NCBI GenBank assembly: GCA_018292915.2
Contig: JACVVK020000054.1
Location: 1,522,501-1,586,500, forward strand
Direction of reading: 5' to 3'
DNA length: 64,000 nucleotides
Origin: Batillaria attramentaria
Lineage: Eukaryota > Mollusca > Gastropoda > Batillariidae
In this document: in pieces, positions 21,253 to 33,199 of the stretch
Numbering within the stretch: position 1 is the first letter of the stretch
Layout: every line of letters begins with the position of its first letter
Translations under genes and position numbers: made by a program
Notes under the pieces: model-generated
Database searches by the model: none
What the model saw: only the letters and a program-made list of their open reading frames with translations
What the model was told of the DNA's origin: nothing

Positions 21253-21314
21253 CCATTATATACGACGATTAGTACATAACTCGCCATTCTGACGGACAAA
21301 TTCATCACGACACC
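21253..21314 (-). promoter_or_regulatory. Gene C proximal promoter with TATA box
   Basis: TATATAA reads on the minus strand at 21262-21256, about 119 bases before the ATG. The ordered motifs ATTATATA, GATTAGTACAT, TCTGACGGA and a following AAATT-ATCA are shared with gene B. Confidence 0.6.
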
Positions 21315-21804
21315 AGAACGTCATAAACTGTGGTGCCTTTACGTTCGCGGCCCGCACGTGCAAAATGTCGCAGAAAAGCACTCCTTGTATGGCAGGAGTA
21401 TCTACACTGCGCTTTTCTGCATTTCTCTGCTCTTGTGTCCAAAGACTACTCACGAAGTGTTTATACTAACAGAGTTATCAATTAAAGTCCGAGGTCTCGG
21501 ACAGTACCTGAAGAGTACTGAAAATGACGTTTCTAGAAAAGCTGGGGTGGCATGGGTTTTATGTGACTAACTGCGCTATTCTGGTAGCTGTCAAGCAGGG
21601 AAGACCAATGAAGGATAAGATGGACGTTTGAAACTGACAAGCAGTGAGAAGGACTGACAAAGCGCATGCGGATGTTAATCAATTAACAAGTGACCAATTG
21701 CTCATTGCGTTACGTCGGGCTTTTTGTGTCGTGGCCACTCGTACGTCACGATACCGTAGGCGCCTGGTACTGCATGGACTGACAATAAATGGCAAAAATT
21801 TAGC

Positions 21805-21807
<3 letters not shown>

Positions 21808-21903
<96 letters not shown>

Positions 21904-21961
21904 ATTCTGTCTTTAAAACGTTTGAGTTGTACACAAAGGTCGGTTTTCTAATTTGTCGATA

Positions 21962-22003
<42 letters not shown>
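21808..22003. repeat. (GT)n(GA)n and nearby (CA)n
   Basis: GT 21808-21852, GA 21853-21901 and CA 21964-22003. Confidence 0.9.
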
Positions 22004-22005
<2 letters not shown>

Positions 22006-22029
22006 GCAGGCGAAAGGGGGGGGGGGTAC

Positions 22030-22100
22030 GACTAGCTCGAGAGTGATATTGACGACTCTTTGATCCACCACGCAAACCAGCCCTGAGCTTAGGTAAAGAG
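22030..22100 (-). pseudogene. Relic of family exon 3 (lost fourth paralog)
   Basis: The minus strand reads LVCVVDQRVVNITL, close to DVCGQAVTQRVINSTL of exon 3 of genes B and C. DNA similarity runs about 50 bases with a short deletion near VC-QR. No intact splice sites or neighbouring family exons were found. It lies 5' of gene C in the same orientation as the cluster. Confidence 0.4.
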
Positions 22101-23156
22101 TGGTGCGTTCGGTTGTTAAACCGTGTAAGAGTCGGTATCTCACAAGAGCTAGTGTGTCAGCCGGCTGCTAACCCTTCGATTTCTGGAGGAAGTTGCCTGT
22201 TTTCGTGCCGGTACGAATTTCAGACAGAACCGTCCAAGTTTTGTTTCATTTTTCCACACATTTAGCTATCTTGCGACGTCTGATTAATGTTGTATGCCGT
22301 GATGAGCATGTTTCGTCACTAGCAAGAAAAGGGTGGTCCAAAGATCCCAGGTACAAAGCAGCGCTCTTTTGTTCAAGCAGCCTGCCTGCCTCGTTTGAAC
22401 GTCTGGATGATGAAATAATGACCATGTGCGCATGCTCCTAACGCGTGAACCAAGCCAATGAATGATGTCCACCTTCAACTGCAGCCTCGTCCTGGGGTTG
22501 CCAGGCGACCTGCAGTACATTTGCCGTGAAATAAACCACTGTACACACAGAAACAGACACAGACACAGAGGCACGCACGCACGTACGCACGCACCTTTTT
22601 TCGTAGCGTTTCTTTTCTCTTCTGTACTGGCTTGAAATGAAAAGTGTTCGTGCCAGCTAAAGGAAAAACCAACAAACTGTGAACACTGCAAGTCAGATTA
22701 ACAACCAAGCAACAAGGCAACCAAATCCCCCAAATCCAAACCAAGGGGCAAAGTTAACACATTAAATACCGCGCACGATCATCCCACGTTTTTGACTCTT
22801 TCTCGGTTTTGGCCTTGTATGCAAAAATGAGGCAAGGTTAACGGCTCTTATTGCAGGAAACACGAGTATAATCAATGTGTAACACTCCCGCTAAACCAGA
22901 TTTAAATCCATGCAGATATGAATGACTTATGGTTGTTTTTTTTTTATAGTGAAGCCATTGGTGCTCAGCCCAAATCTTACTTGGTAGGAATTGAGTTCCA
23001 ATCTATTCTTTTGTTATGGGTCTTATCACTGGTACTTGTTCTTGGTTTTTAACTGTCTCTGCGTGTCCTTTATCATTTCTACTCAGTTTGTGTTGTCTGG
23101 TTTTTAATCTGTACTCTTTAACTTTTTTAGTTGGACTTACGTAGTGTACATTGAGT

Positions 23157-23158
23157 GA

Positions 23159-23243
<85 letters not shown>

Positions 23244-23320
23244 CTTCAGTTTTAGATTGTAAGGCGCCTAGAGCTCGTTCCCCGGGGACAGGCGCCCTAT
23301 AAGTATTATTATTAAGTACC
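23157..23320. repeat. (GT)n followed by a GGCGCC...ATTATTATTA repeat tail
   Basis: About 42 GT units precede TGTAAGGCGCCTAGAGC and GGCGCCCTATAAGTATTATTATT, the usual 3' end of a dispersed metazoan repeat. The same tail type occurs at 36560-36615 and 63222-63300. Confidence 0.7.
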
Positions 23321-23356
23321 AAACATTTTTACAACATGTAAAACTTAAAAAAAACC

Positions 23357-23465
<109 letters not shown>

Positions 23466-23819
23466 CCCCATCAACGCGTTGACTGTACGGAAGAGCTGAC
23501 ACCTCTGAAGAAATCTTAAAACTCCTCATAATCAGTCAACCGTGACCCCCCGTGAGCAGGCGGCTGTGAACACCTTCCTCGTGCTTGTAATTAATGACCG
23601 TGACCACCTGCCCACGGCCACGCCTGATTGATTACTCGGCCGTTACGCGGTCTCTCCTGATCTATAAAACTTGGACTATTTGGGGAAGCAGGTAGAAGTT
23701 TCTGTCATCGTCGAATGAACACTCACACTGTGCGCGGTCGGTAGGACTTTTCACGTCTGCTGCACTACTCAGTTATACCCGTAATGTGATACCTTTTACT
23801 CGGGCCGGTCATCGAGTGT

Positions 23820-23915
23820 TCTTGTTGGTACAACCCCCCCCCCCCTCCCCAAAAAAAAAAAACCAAAAAAAACACAAAAACAAACAAACAAAAAAACAAA
23901 CAAACACAAAACAAC
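23820..23915. repeat. C-run and A/C low-complexity tract
   Basis: Eleven C, then A-rich AAAC units. Confidence 0.85.
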
Positions 23916-24599
23916 CAAAACGAATAACATTGTGGTTTATATTGTTTTTGTCTTGTTTACATAGTGTCCAGTCAAAATTATAAGCTCATTAAAAAAAAAT
24001 ATATATATACATATATAATCTGATAATATACACGCCACCGTCATTTCATTTAGACCCAAGAGTGCCAGATGAAGAGTTCGGCGAGACAGTATCAAGGGAC
24101 ACAACCAATACTTTTTACTCAGCTTACGCGATTTGATTTGTAGAAGTTTCTCCCCTTGCTGCTGGAATGTCGAACCCGACGACATAAAGTACACTGACGT
24201 CAGCGGTAATTCTTGCTCCAACAAATGGTGTATCCCCCAGTATAAAAGATAAGGAACAAAACCAAACAAAAACCAACCAACCCACACCACCACCACGACT
24301 TTATAGTTCAGATCGCGGGTTGTAAACTATGTTGTTTACTCTCAACATTTGAAGTGCTTCTATAAGCTGGAACATTCTAACTAAAACACTCAAACCCCTC
24401 AATTAAAATTGACTGACTCAGTGCCGAGTCACTTGTTTCACTGAAAAACTAGTTCCAAGAAAATGACCTCGAGTCAAGGTCACTCAAACTGGTGTTTTGA
24501 AAGGTCTTATGGTTGTCTGTCGCCATGCCAAGTTTGGTGCCCCCACTATTTGTAGATTCTGAGAAAATGCCAATGTTAATGTCTCCTGCGCGTGCCTCT

Positions 24600-24610
24600 G
24601 CACACACACA

Positions 24611-24659
<49 letters not shown>

Positions 24660-24660
24660 A
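24600..24660. repeat. (CGCA)n microsatellite
   Basis: About 13 tetranucleotide units. Confidence 0.9.
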
Positions 24661-25690
24661 CACATAAAAACAGATAATGGACACATACTAGACATTATGT
24701 TGTTCTCAGTATTGTAGTGTAGTTGCCCTCTGTCACTTTCCTTTGCAATCAGTATTTTTTTTTTTGGTAGATAGCTTAATGATGATATTACTAATTGTAG
24801 AAATAATTCATATGGCGCCTAACATTTTTCTAGGAGGCTAAATGCTTTTTGAACACCATTTCTTAGCACCAAGAACACAAAAACAAATGCCCCATATTGT
24901 TTGAAACTTGTGCAATGTATTTACTAACCAAGCATCTTACACAATATCAAGCAAAGTCGATTGCTGAGATATCCTAAGTTGCCTGTTTATGCAAAATGCG
25001 ACTTTCAGAACTTTATTGCTGCATTTTGTCAATAAAGGCATGCAATGGATGTAACAGAACTTCGATGAAATGTTCACTTCTAAGAGATATTTCAATGAAT
25101 TAAATTTCACATATGTATTAACCAAAATGTTACTATGTCCAAAGACTTACCCTGAACAAATGCTTTCAAAGTAATTACAAAGAATACGATAAAACAAAAG
25201 AGATTATTTACAAGGAATATGAAGAAACACATTATTCCATACCAGAAGACATTATGGACATTAGTCAATGCATTTTATATTCAATTTCACGACCATTAAA
25301 AAAAAACTTGCTAGGACATATCTGAATGGTGAAAACATTCTTGCTTTTAGCTGATGACGCGATAACAACTATAACACTTTCAGAAACATCAGCTGTCCTG
25401 CTAGCAAGAGATGTAGGGGCTGTGTGAGAGTAAAATTAGGTGTAGCGCTTTCAAAAAAAAAATAAAAAATTTTTTCAGGCCACAGGTAGACCTGAAGACA
25501 GTTTCTACACTTTTGTGAGAAATACAGGGAAATTATCAAGTACAAAAATGCAAATTAAATACAAATAACTCAACAACATTCCAAAGAGACTAGAACGCCG
25601 ACAAATTACTCAAGTGAAATATGACAATTTCAAAACGTGCCCGTCGGATATCCGACTCACTGATTCGAAATCACAAAACACACTGTGCGG
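24661..25690. other. No gene or repeat recognised
   Basis: AT-rich unique-looking sequence without plausible exons in any frame by eye. Confidence 0.45.
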
Positions 25691-25897
25691 CAACATTTAT
25701 TGTGGAATTTTGTAAAATGAGGAGTAGCTCTTGAGATAGCGTACTGGTCTTGAGAGGAGGGACGTTCTACAGCTGGATGAAGCTGTCTGGAGCTGCAAAC
25801 CATCACAGACAATACTGGCAGCATCTGTGTTCATCGTGACTTTCCTCCTTTGGAAAAGAAAGGACGGTGGCTTCTTAACTTGCAAGGTGCAGATATT

Positions 25898-26269
25898 TCA
25901 CTGTTGCCATGGCAGGAGAAATAATTTCCTCCACCACACCAGGGTACCACACCCCTCCGAAAAATGCAACTGCAGCAGTTTCGCCTGGCTGGGTAAACTG
26001 GAAACCCCTGGTGAAGCTGGCAGAAGGATGAGTTGTGGAGACTTCTGTATCTTCCAATTCTTCGCTTGACCATCTTGATCCTGCTGTGGAGCTGTAGGGG
26101 GAGGAACCTCAGGTGCAGCATGCACTGCAGGCAGATCTTCACTGACACGGATCAATTCCCGCAAACGGTGCCGTTTATCCGCTACCTTAGCAGTCGCAGC
26201 ACCCTTCAGAAGATCCATGTAGTTAACGTAAACGATGCCCCGTTTCTGCAGGTGGCTCCACGAGTCGAA
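25898..26269 (-). CDS. Possible exon of an unrecognised gene or mobile element
   Basis: After CTCTTTTCAG| the frame begins FDSWSHLQKRGIVYVNY and remains open for 123 codons. A possible preceding exon (26483-26420, ending TLIKQ|GTTTGT) would join in frame. The later part is Pro/Gln-rich and less convincing. No family was recognised, and the first 45 residues look most protein-like. Confidence 0.25.
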   Translation of the reverse strand, partial: FDSWSHLQKRGIVYVNYMDLLKGAATAKVADKRHRLRELIRVSEDLPAVHAAPEVPPPTAPQQDQDGQAKNWKIQKSPQLILLPASPGVSSLPSQAKLLQLHFSEGCGTLVWWRKLFLLPWQQ

Positions 26270-27098
26270 CTGAAAAGAGGAAAAATACCCGATTTAAGTG
26301 TATTAGGTATTTTGAACAGCAGAACAAAGTGTGCTGTCACAGCCAATGAGTCATGAGTTGTTGATCAATAACATTTAGAAGAAAAAGGAAAACAGTAAAC
26401 AAACCTGCTTGATAAGGGTCTGGGTCTTCAGTACATCAGTCTGGGCTGGAATTTGAATCAGGTGACCCTAGTGAATGTCAGCAGCCAGGTCATCCGATGA
26501 CTGCTGCTTTTTCGCTCGGGATGCCTGTCTGTTCTAAGCCCAGGCTGTTCTCTCCTCCTTACCTGCAGAGATGCAATCAGTTTGTAACTTTGTCACAACC
26601 ACTGGTTCACATACAGGTTGATTGGTTGAAAGACTCTTTATCTCATAAACAGCCTGACTAGCAACATGTCATAACATGAATTTTTTTTACCTAAAACAGT
26701 TTGAAATAGCATGTGACCCTTGATTACCTTCTGTATTGTGGGCTCTGCTGCAGAACTCAACGAGGTGATCTCTTTTTGTGGTCACACAGGTTGATGTGTT
26801 GAGAGGGTTTCTTGTTTGACACTGGGCTGCTGGATAGATAATAGACAATGTGTCCAACAGGAAACCACCTGTAATCTGCACACATCTTGGACAGAATCTC
26901 GCAGACCAAAACACACATGAACCACGGAAGTGTAGCACATGAAATATACCAACATTATTAACATTACATTTGCATCAGATTCATTTGGATGAAAGGTACA
27001 TATGGACTTTAGGCTTCCGTCTCTGGGATGGCCCCTAGACAGAAATCAAGATAAAATGAATTATGCAGATACGACATGAACAAAAGAACAAATAATGC

Positions 27099-27101
<3 letters not shown>

Positions 27102-27160
<59 letters not shown>
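27102..27160. repeat. (GT)n microsatellite
   Basis: About 29 GT units. Confidence 0.9.
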
Positions 27161-27168
<8 letters not shown>

Positions 27169-27214
27169 AAGGTTTGTCAGAGGACAGGTGTGCAAACAGA
27201 CGTGCAGTAGGAGA

Positions 27215-27660
27215 AGTGCAATAGAAGAGGTGCGCAAATAGGGGTAATGTGCAATAGGGGTGGTGTACAATAGTAGTGCTGTGCGATAGGAGTGGTGTGC
27301 AAGAGGGGTGGTGTGCAATAGGGGTGGTGTGCAATAGGAATGGTGTGCAAGAGGAATGGTGTGCAAGAGGAGCGGTGTGCAATAAGGGTGGTGTACGATA
27401 GTGGTGTGCAATAGAAATGGTGTGCAAGAGGAGCGGTGTGCAAGAGGAGCGGTGTGCAAGAGGAGCGGTGTGCAAGAGGAATGGTGTGCAAGAGGAATGG
27501 TGTGCAAGAGGAATGGTGTGCAAGAGGAATGGTGTGCAATAGGGGTGGTGTGTAATAGGGGTGGTGTGTAATAGGGGTGGTATGCAATAGAAGTGCAAAA
27601 GGAGAGATGGGCAATAGAGATGGTGTACAAATGGGAAGGTGTACAGAAGGAGAGGTGAAT
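27215..27660. repeat. 18-bp minisatellite (TGTGCAAGAGGAATGG type)
   Basis: Roughly 24 units of 18 bases with GGTGTGCAA / TAGGGGTGG variants. Three minus-strand frames stay open through the array because 18 is a multiple of three and no unit contains a stop. The repeated peptides (HTTPIA, APLAHR, CTPFLL) show no domain. Confidence 0.85.
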
Positions 27661-27899
27661 TGATTTATTTTACAGGGTGAAGATTTCAGGCCCAGAGGCC
27701 CAGGTTTCAAACCAGGTGCGCAAAACGGGAGGTGAGCAAAAGTAGTGCTTCAGTCCTGCTGCAGTGAATAACAAGCAAAAATGCAGACACAGCTTTGCAC
27801 AAAACTACTTTATCATGTAAAAGACTTCCTCTGATTCATCAGATACCAGACAAAATTGATGCACATGTTAATCAAAAGCTCACCACATTCAGTTCCGAC

Positions 27900-28130
27900 A
27901 TTTTAAAGTCAACAGTTCTTGTTTCAGGGTTACAGTATGAGTGATGCACTTGGCTGTGGTTCCTGTAAAGTGCGGAAAACTGGACTTTGTTTTCAACACC
28001 AAGAACACAGCATAGCTGACAACACCCCCCCTCCCCCCCAAAAAAAGAAGAAAAAAAAAAAAAGTCAACCACCACAATGAAAAAAGCACAATAAGCCACT
28101 GGTGAAATATGACTGTTTGAATTAAAAGGA
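27900..28130. other. Unassigned sequence before the LINE insertion
   Basis: Contains C- and A-runs (28026-28061). No supported exon. Confidence 0.4.
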
Positions 28131-28479
28131 TATTCTTCTTCTTCGGCGTTTGACAGCTACGCAGCTACAGTCGCAGCCCGAGGGATGTCACAAACTTGGA
28201 CGTCCGGTGAAGGTCGGCCGTGTTCCCCTAGAGGTTGGTACTGAGGTCCCCCCCCCCCCTTCCAGCCAGAAATGTTGCCGCATCTCCTCGTGTAGGGGGC
28301 AGTCCTGGAGAACGTGGGATGGGGTCTGGTCGGCCAGGCTGCACTGACACAGGGCTGTGTCTGCTACTCCTATCCTCTTGAGGTGAGCTCGGAGGCCACA
28401 GTGGCCTGTGCGCAGGCGGTGGTCTGGTATCTCCTCTCCAGCGTCCTAATGGGATCTTGGTCTGCCAGGTATCCGCCGT
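28131..28479 (-). mobile_element. 5'-truncated LINE 3' end (Jockey/I-type ORF2 tail)
   Basis: On the minus strand the frame RLRTGHCGLRAHLKRIG, then CQC, TPSHVLQDCP, is the typical region after the reverse transcriptase of Jockey/I-group LINEs. The element ends in a GAAGAAGAAGAA tail. It is flanked by a perfect 11-bp target duplication AATTAAAAGGA (28120-28130 and 28480-28490), which shows insertion by target-primed reverse transcription. A run of C breaks the frame around 28250. Confidence 0.75.
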
Positions 28480-28490
28480 AATTAAAAGGA

Positions 28491-29172
28491 CAGAACATTG
28501 TTCCTACCCTGAGGTATCTATCCACTTTGACTTCAAAACTTGAGAAGGCCACAGTTTGTGTTTCATTGATGTACATGTGGACAATGGACTTGGCTCAAGC
28601 TGCACGATGCCTGTGACTTGAGAAAAAGCTGGAAAGTTATTAGAATGCTGCATTCAACATAAATAAACAGACCAACACAAACATCAACAGATAATAATAG
28701 ATATCTGCTGAGAAAGCTCATGCTTAAAAACCTAGTAATGGTCGTAAAAGCAATGTAGATGGTATCTACCTCATACTGACCCCCCCCCCCCCATTACTGG
28801 AGTTCTGCAACAGAAACTTTGAGTCACTAAACCAGGCAATGGAAAGCTGCATAATCGCATACATGTACTGGTCAATTGTTATCACTAGTTTACCATGAGC
28901 AGAAAGCTGACAAATTGCAGTGTGTAGACTGCAAACACGAGCAGAAATGCAGAGGTTTCTTAAGTATCAAGTTACTGATTTGATAGCGAGGTTAGGAGAA
29001 AAACAGAAACGCAGTGTATCTGGACAAAATAGCCAGCACAAATCTTGGACCGTGCTAAAAAATTCACTGGCCAAAGCATCAATGCCAATTGCGCGGTTGC
29101 CGGTTACGAAGAGTCGGGTGCTCTCCAGCGCCGGAGACGCGAACGGTCCACCTGAGGTGGGCTACGCATGCG
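28491..29172. other. Unassigned sequence, CpG-rich from 29090
   Basis: 28491-29080 shows no supported gene. 29090-29172 is rich in CG dinucleotides and could be a promoter for the SAP-like exon that follows. Confidence 0.35.
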
Positions 29173-29338
29173 ATGGCGAGCAACGTGAGCGTTTCGACCG
29201 GCGAAGATGTTCGCGATAAAATTAAGTCAATGAAAGTTCCTGAACTGAAAAAATATCTGAAAGACAGGGGCGTGCGTTTAAGTGCGCAGCTTATCACTCT
29301 AGCCCTTGAAGCAGATCGGCAGTCGCTTCAACCGAGAG
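29173..29338 (+). CDS. SAP-like domain exon
   Basis: The ATG at 29173 opens MASNVS, then DKIKSMKVPELKKYLKDRG, which fits the first helix and turn of a SAP (SAF-A/B, Acinus, PIAS) DNA-binding motif. A donor GAG|GTAGGC follows after 55 codons. SAP starts of this kind are common on invertebrate transposon-derived proteins, often with a nuclease domain. No continuation was found in the window, so this is an exon or fragment. Confidence 0.5.
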
Positions 29339-29418
29339 GTAGGCGGCGTAAAGGTCAAGTCGACCTGTGACTTGTGGCTTGCCACTAATTTTTATTCAAG
29401 CACTTTGGCTGTTTATCA

Positions 29419-29750
29419 GTGCGAACTGAACTTTTGCTTGGAAATGAAAGTCTTTCTTTCTTGGTTTTTGGTTCCATAACGATTGTGTTCAAACAATGTA
29501 GGTACCGGGACAGAATTTGTCCGCTTGTTCCCGACGAAATGGCGGCTGCACACGCTAGGCCACCGAGACGGGTCGGCGTTCTGCCTTCGAATCGCTTTTA
29601 TCCACAAATTTCTTGAAACTTTTGAAGACTAAAGGGCTCAAACTGAACGATCTCACCATTAGGTAAGACCGTCTCTGGGAATTTCTCCAGCTTATCTGAT
29701 TTTCTTGAGCCATTTTGGCAGCCGATCGCAACGCAGTGGTAGTGCGGCAT
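29419..29750 (-). pseudogene. THAP-type zinc finger, frameshifted
   Basis: The ATG at 29750 gives MPHYHCVAIGCQNG and LEKFP, the first half of a THAP finger (C-x4-C). In another frame the second half continues with WIKAIRRQN, PSVCSRHF (C-x2-H) and VPTLF. The apparent 28-base intron between them is too short and out of phase, so a frameshift is more likely. THAP domains are typical of P-element-like transposases and of genes derived from them. It is convergent with the SAP-like exon. Confidence 0.6.
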
Positions 29751-29879
29751 CGTGTGTGACTCGAGTAGCCCACATGCCGAGTCTATCAAGCCTAGTCTCG
29801 GTCCAAAATCGCGCACGTTCACGCATGTTCACGCGCTATAACGAGAATCGGCAACAGCCGTATTGCCTTAATGACATCT

Positions 29880-30039
29880 GATCGTGGTTGGGTATTTGGG
29901 AGTTTGACGTCCTTTTCCACCACGTATGGGTGAAAGCAAAGAGGCGGCAACGAGAAAAGGGCCAACACAAATATTTGGCCCAAGCCGGATTCGAACTCAT
30001 GACTCAAGCATTGAAAATCCAACGCTCTGCCATTCGGCT
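29880..30039 (-). mobile_element. tRNA-derived SINE with target duplication
   Basis: The copy matches over the body and B box (GAGTTCGAATCC) and lacks the first few bases of the head. The 9-bp direct repeat ATGACATCT flanks it at 29871-29879 and 30040-30048. Confidence 0.85.
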
Positions 30040-30294
30040 ATGACATCTCAGATGACCAACGGTCTAGGACATATCCAAGCTCCCTTGCTGGACAGGATCG
30101 AAGCAAACACCACACTTTATGCCGCTGCTGGTGTGTAATGTACTGAAATCACATCCCTCACTTAATTCCATCAAGAAAGACCGAAGCTGCAAGTTGCGTT
30201 TTATGTCGGGACAGAAAATTGCAGGTGAACTTGTGCAACACATTTTGTGTGCAAAGGTTTCCTTGTTGCCCGTCCAGTTCACCACAAAAAGTGA

Positions 30295-30510
<216 letters not shown>

Positions 30511-30924
30511 GGAAGGTTGGGGTGGCCTCACCACAAGTGTAAGTACCAACATGATCGATCACATATGATCGTACAAAGCAAAAGTTGAAGCAACGACGGC
30601 TATAATATCAACGAAAGGAGAGCAACTAAATTTAGAACATGCATTTCTTCGGACTGGACTTTGTTTTCTGAAAGCTTTGACAGCAACAAATGATTATCTA
30701 CCAAGTAAGTAACACTAGTCAACAAACACTTCAGTGATTGTTGTATGCAAAAAGAAATAGGAATTGGAGGTCTTGTTGATTACAAGTAGTATGTTGAGCA
30801 ATGAATTAATTTTATTTTGCTTGCACGCTTTAAGCCGTAAAAACTCAATCGAATGAAGTTTCTTCAAGACATCAAGCTTGTTAAAAATTGGTAAAGACAT
30901 AAAACTGACGCTTGCTGAAGACAC

Positions 30925-31620
30925 AACGCTTGAATATTAATATCATGAAGCTTATGTACTGAAGACGTTCAGCTTACTGAAGACATGAAACTTGTTGGAC
31001 ATGAGGCTTAAATTACTGCAGACATGAAGCTTAGCCTGTTGAAGACATGAAGCTCTTAGCTGGTTGAAGACATGAAGCTTAATTACTGAAGACGTGAAGC
31101 TTAATTATTGAAGACATGAATCTTGTTGAAGACATGAAGCGTGTTGAAGACACGAAGCTTAATCACTGAAGACATCAAGCTTAATCATTGAAGACATGAA
31201 GCATTGTAGACATGCTGAAGCATAATAATATTATTGAAGACATGAAGCTTAATTACTGAAGCTTTGAAGACATGCTGAAGCATAATATTATCGAAGACAT
31301 GAAGCTTAATTACTGAAGACATGAAGCGTAATTATTGAAGACATGAAGCTAAATCATTGAAGACATGCAGCGTTGCATGAAGACATGATGCATAATTATT
31401 GAAGAATGAAGCTTGTTGAAGACGTGAAGCTTGTTGAAGACATGAAGCTTAATTACTGAAGACGTGAAGCTTAATTACTGAAGACATGAATCTTGTTGAA
31501 GACATGAAGCCATGAAGACATGAAGCATAATCATTGAAGACATGAAGCATAATTAATGAAGACATGAAGCTTAATTATTGAAGACATTAAGCTTGTTGAA
31601 GACACAAAGAAGATGGTGAA
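30925..31620. repeat. GAAGACATGAAGCTT minisatellite, long block
   Basis: Around 30 imperfect units of 20-22 bases, GAAGACATGAAGC followed by TTAATTACT or TTGTT. Confidence 0.85.
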
Positions 31621-31679
31621 CACATGAAGATGCTGTTGCCACACATTAGGTGGACTATATTCACACAAGACAAAGAACC

Positions 31680-32030
31680 ACCACCGTTTTTGCTTCCTTT
31701 TGTCCTTTTTTTCTTTCTTTTTCTGTTTCCCACTTTTTTAAAACTCTTTTCTTTCTTGCTTTTTTTCCTTCTTCTTTTTCTTTCTTGGTTCATTTTTCTT
31801 TGTTATTCACTTCTTCCCCCCCCCCCCCTTTTTTTTGTTCTGCATTTTCTTTCTTTTTTTTTGGGGGGGGGGGGTCTATCTTGTTCTTCCACCACCCCTT
31901 TTTTTCCAGTTTTGTTTGACTTTAAAATCAATTTTTCTTTTCCATCTTTTTCTTGTGCATTCACTGTCAAAAAAAATAAAAAAAAAAATAAAAAAAAATA
32001 CACAATACTGTTCAGCCGCGAACTAGTCTT
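31680..32030. repeat. T-rich low-complexity block, unit 1
   Basis: Pyrimidine-rich plus strand with C- and G-runs and a terminal (AAAAAAAT)n. Confidence 0.8.
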
Positions 32031-32068
32031 TGTTGTTTGCATGGCTTTAAGCTTTAAAAACTCAGTCA

Positions 32069-32255
32069 CTTGAAGTTGTTGAAGACATGAGGCGTAATTA
32101 CTGAAGATATGAAGCTTGTTGAAGACTGGAGCTTGTTAAAGACATGAAGCTTGTTGAAGACATGAAGTTTGGTTGAAGACATGAAGCTTAATTATTGAAG
32201 ACATGAAGCTTGTTAGAGACATGAAGCTTGTGAAGCTTGTTGAAGACACAAAGAA
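32069..32255. repeat. GAAGACATGAAGCTT minisatellite, short block
   Basis: About nine units of the type found at 30925-31620. Confidence 0.85.
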
Positions 32256-32329
32256 GATGGTGAACACAAAAAGACGCTGTTTCAACACATTAGATTACTG
32301 GATTTGCACACAAAGAACCACCACTGTTT

Positions 32330-32600
32330 GTTTTTTTTAAAATTCTTTTTTTTCTTCTTTTTTTTTTTCTCTTTTCTTTCTTGGTTGTTTTTTCTTTTTC
32401 TTTTCATTGTTGGTTATTCAGTATTGTTTTCCCTTTCCATTTTTATTCTGTTCTCTATTTTTTCCTCTGTTTCTGGGTTCGTTTTTTTGGGGGTATTTTT
32501 TGGGGGTTTCTTTTTTTGTTTCCTTTTTTCCAGTTTTGCTTCTTTGACTTTTTTGGGTCAATTTTTCCTTTTTTTTTTTTTCTTTTTCTACTGCATTCAC
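32330..32600. repeat. T-rich low-complexity block, unit 2
   Basis: Homologous position to 31680-32030. Confidence 0.75.
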
Positions 32601-32655
32601 TGAAAGAAAGAATGAAAGAAATAATGCAAAATTGAAGTATTTACAGTACTGATAC

Positions 32656-33190
32656 AAGATAATATGCTGTATTTCATGCTCCTAAAGTCAGTGGAAAATA
32701 AAAACAGAACATACTGACAAAATTTCTGAGGGTGTCACACACAGCCGGGTGGCAGTAGGTGTAAATTTTTCTCAAGCTGTTACACACTGCTGTGAAGAAT
32801 TCAGTGGAGAGTGGGGGGGTCTGAGCCGTTAAATGGGCTTCCTTCCCCAAACATTTCGGCACATTTTCATTTTTAGTGAAAACAGGAACTTGCCCTCTCA
32901 CAGCTACAATTGTAGATGAGGCAGTTGGAAATGGTAACTGTAGTTTTGTTGTTTGTTTCTTGTTTGTTTGGTTAGCTGGTGGTTGTTTTATAGTTAAAGC
33001 ATTTTTTTCAATTTTCTTTTTTGTTGTTTTGGGTTTTTTTTTAATATGAGTGTGCTGGGGGGGGGGAGGAGGTGGAGAGGGAGGGCTGGAGGAAGGGGAG
33101 AAAGTGTGTGTGTGTGGATGGAGGGGGTGGGGGGGGGTGTTCATTTACGGTGAGCTTTTTCTGGGCCACTGAGCTGAGTCCATGGAGGAC
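32656..33190. other. Unassigned; low-complexity G/T from 33050
   Basis: No supported exon. Contains G-rich tract 33057-33140. Confidence 0.4.
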
Positions 33191-33199
33191 TAGACTGGT

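Larger units (their letters stand above)
30815..32655. repeat. Large tandem duplication containing a minisatellite
   Basis: Unit 1 (about 30815-32010) and unit 2 (about 32030-32655) share the order CTTTAAGC-TAAAAACTCA, the minisatellite, GACACAAAGAAGATGGTGAAC, CAAAGAACCACCAC, a T-rich block and TGCATTCACTG. Unit 2 has a much shorter minisatellite. Confidence 0.7.

Noticed and set aside
29628..29656. 28-base intron joining the two THAP halves
   Set aside because: Too short and the phases do not match; a frameshift fits better.
31624..32073. Phe/Leu-rich frames of up to 149 codons, and similar ones at 32.3-32.6 and 48.8-49.2 kb
   Set aside because: They follow T-rich or A/C-rich low-complexity sequence, giving artificial transmembrane-like peptides.
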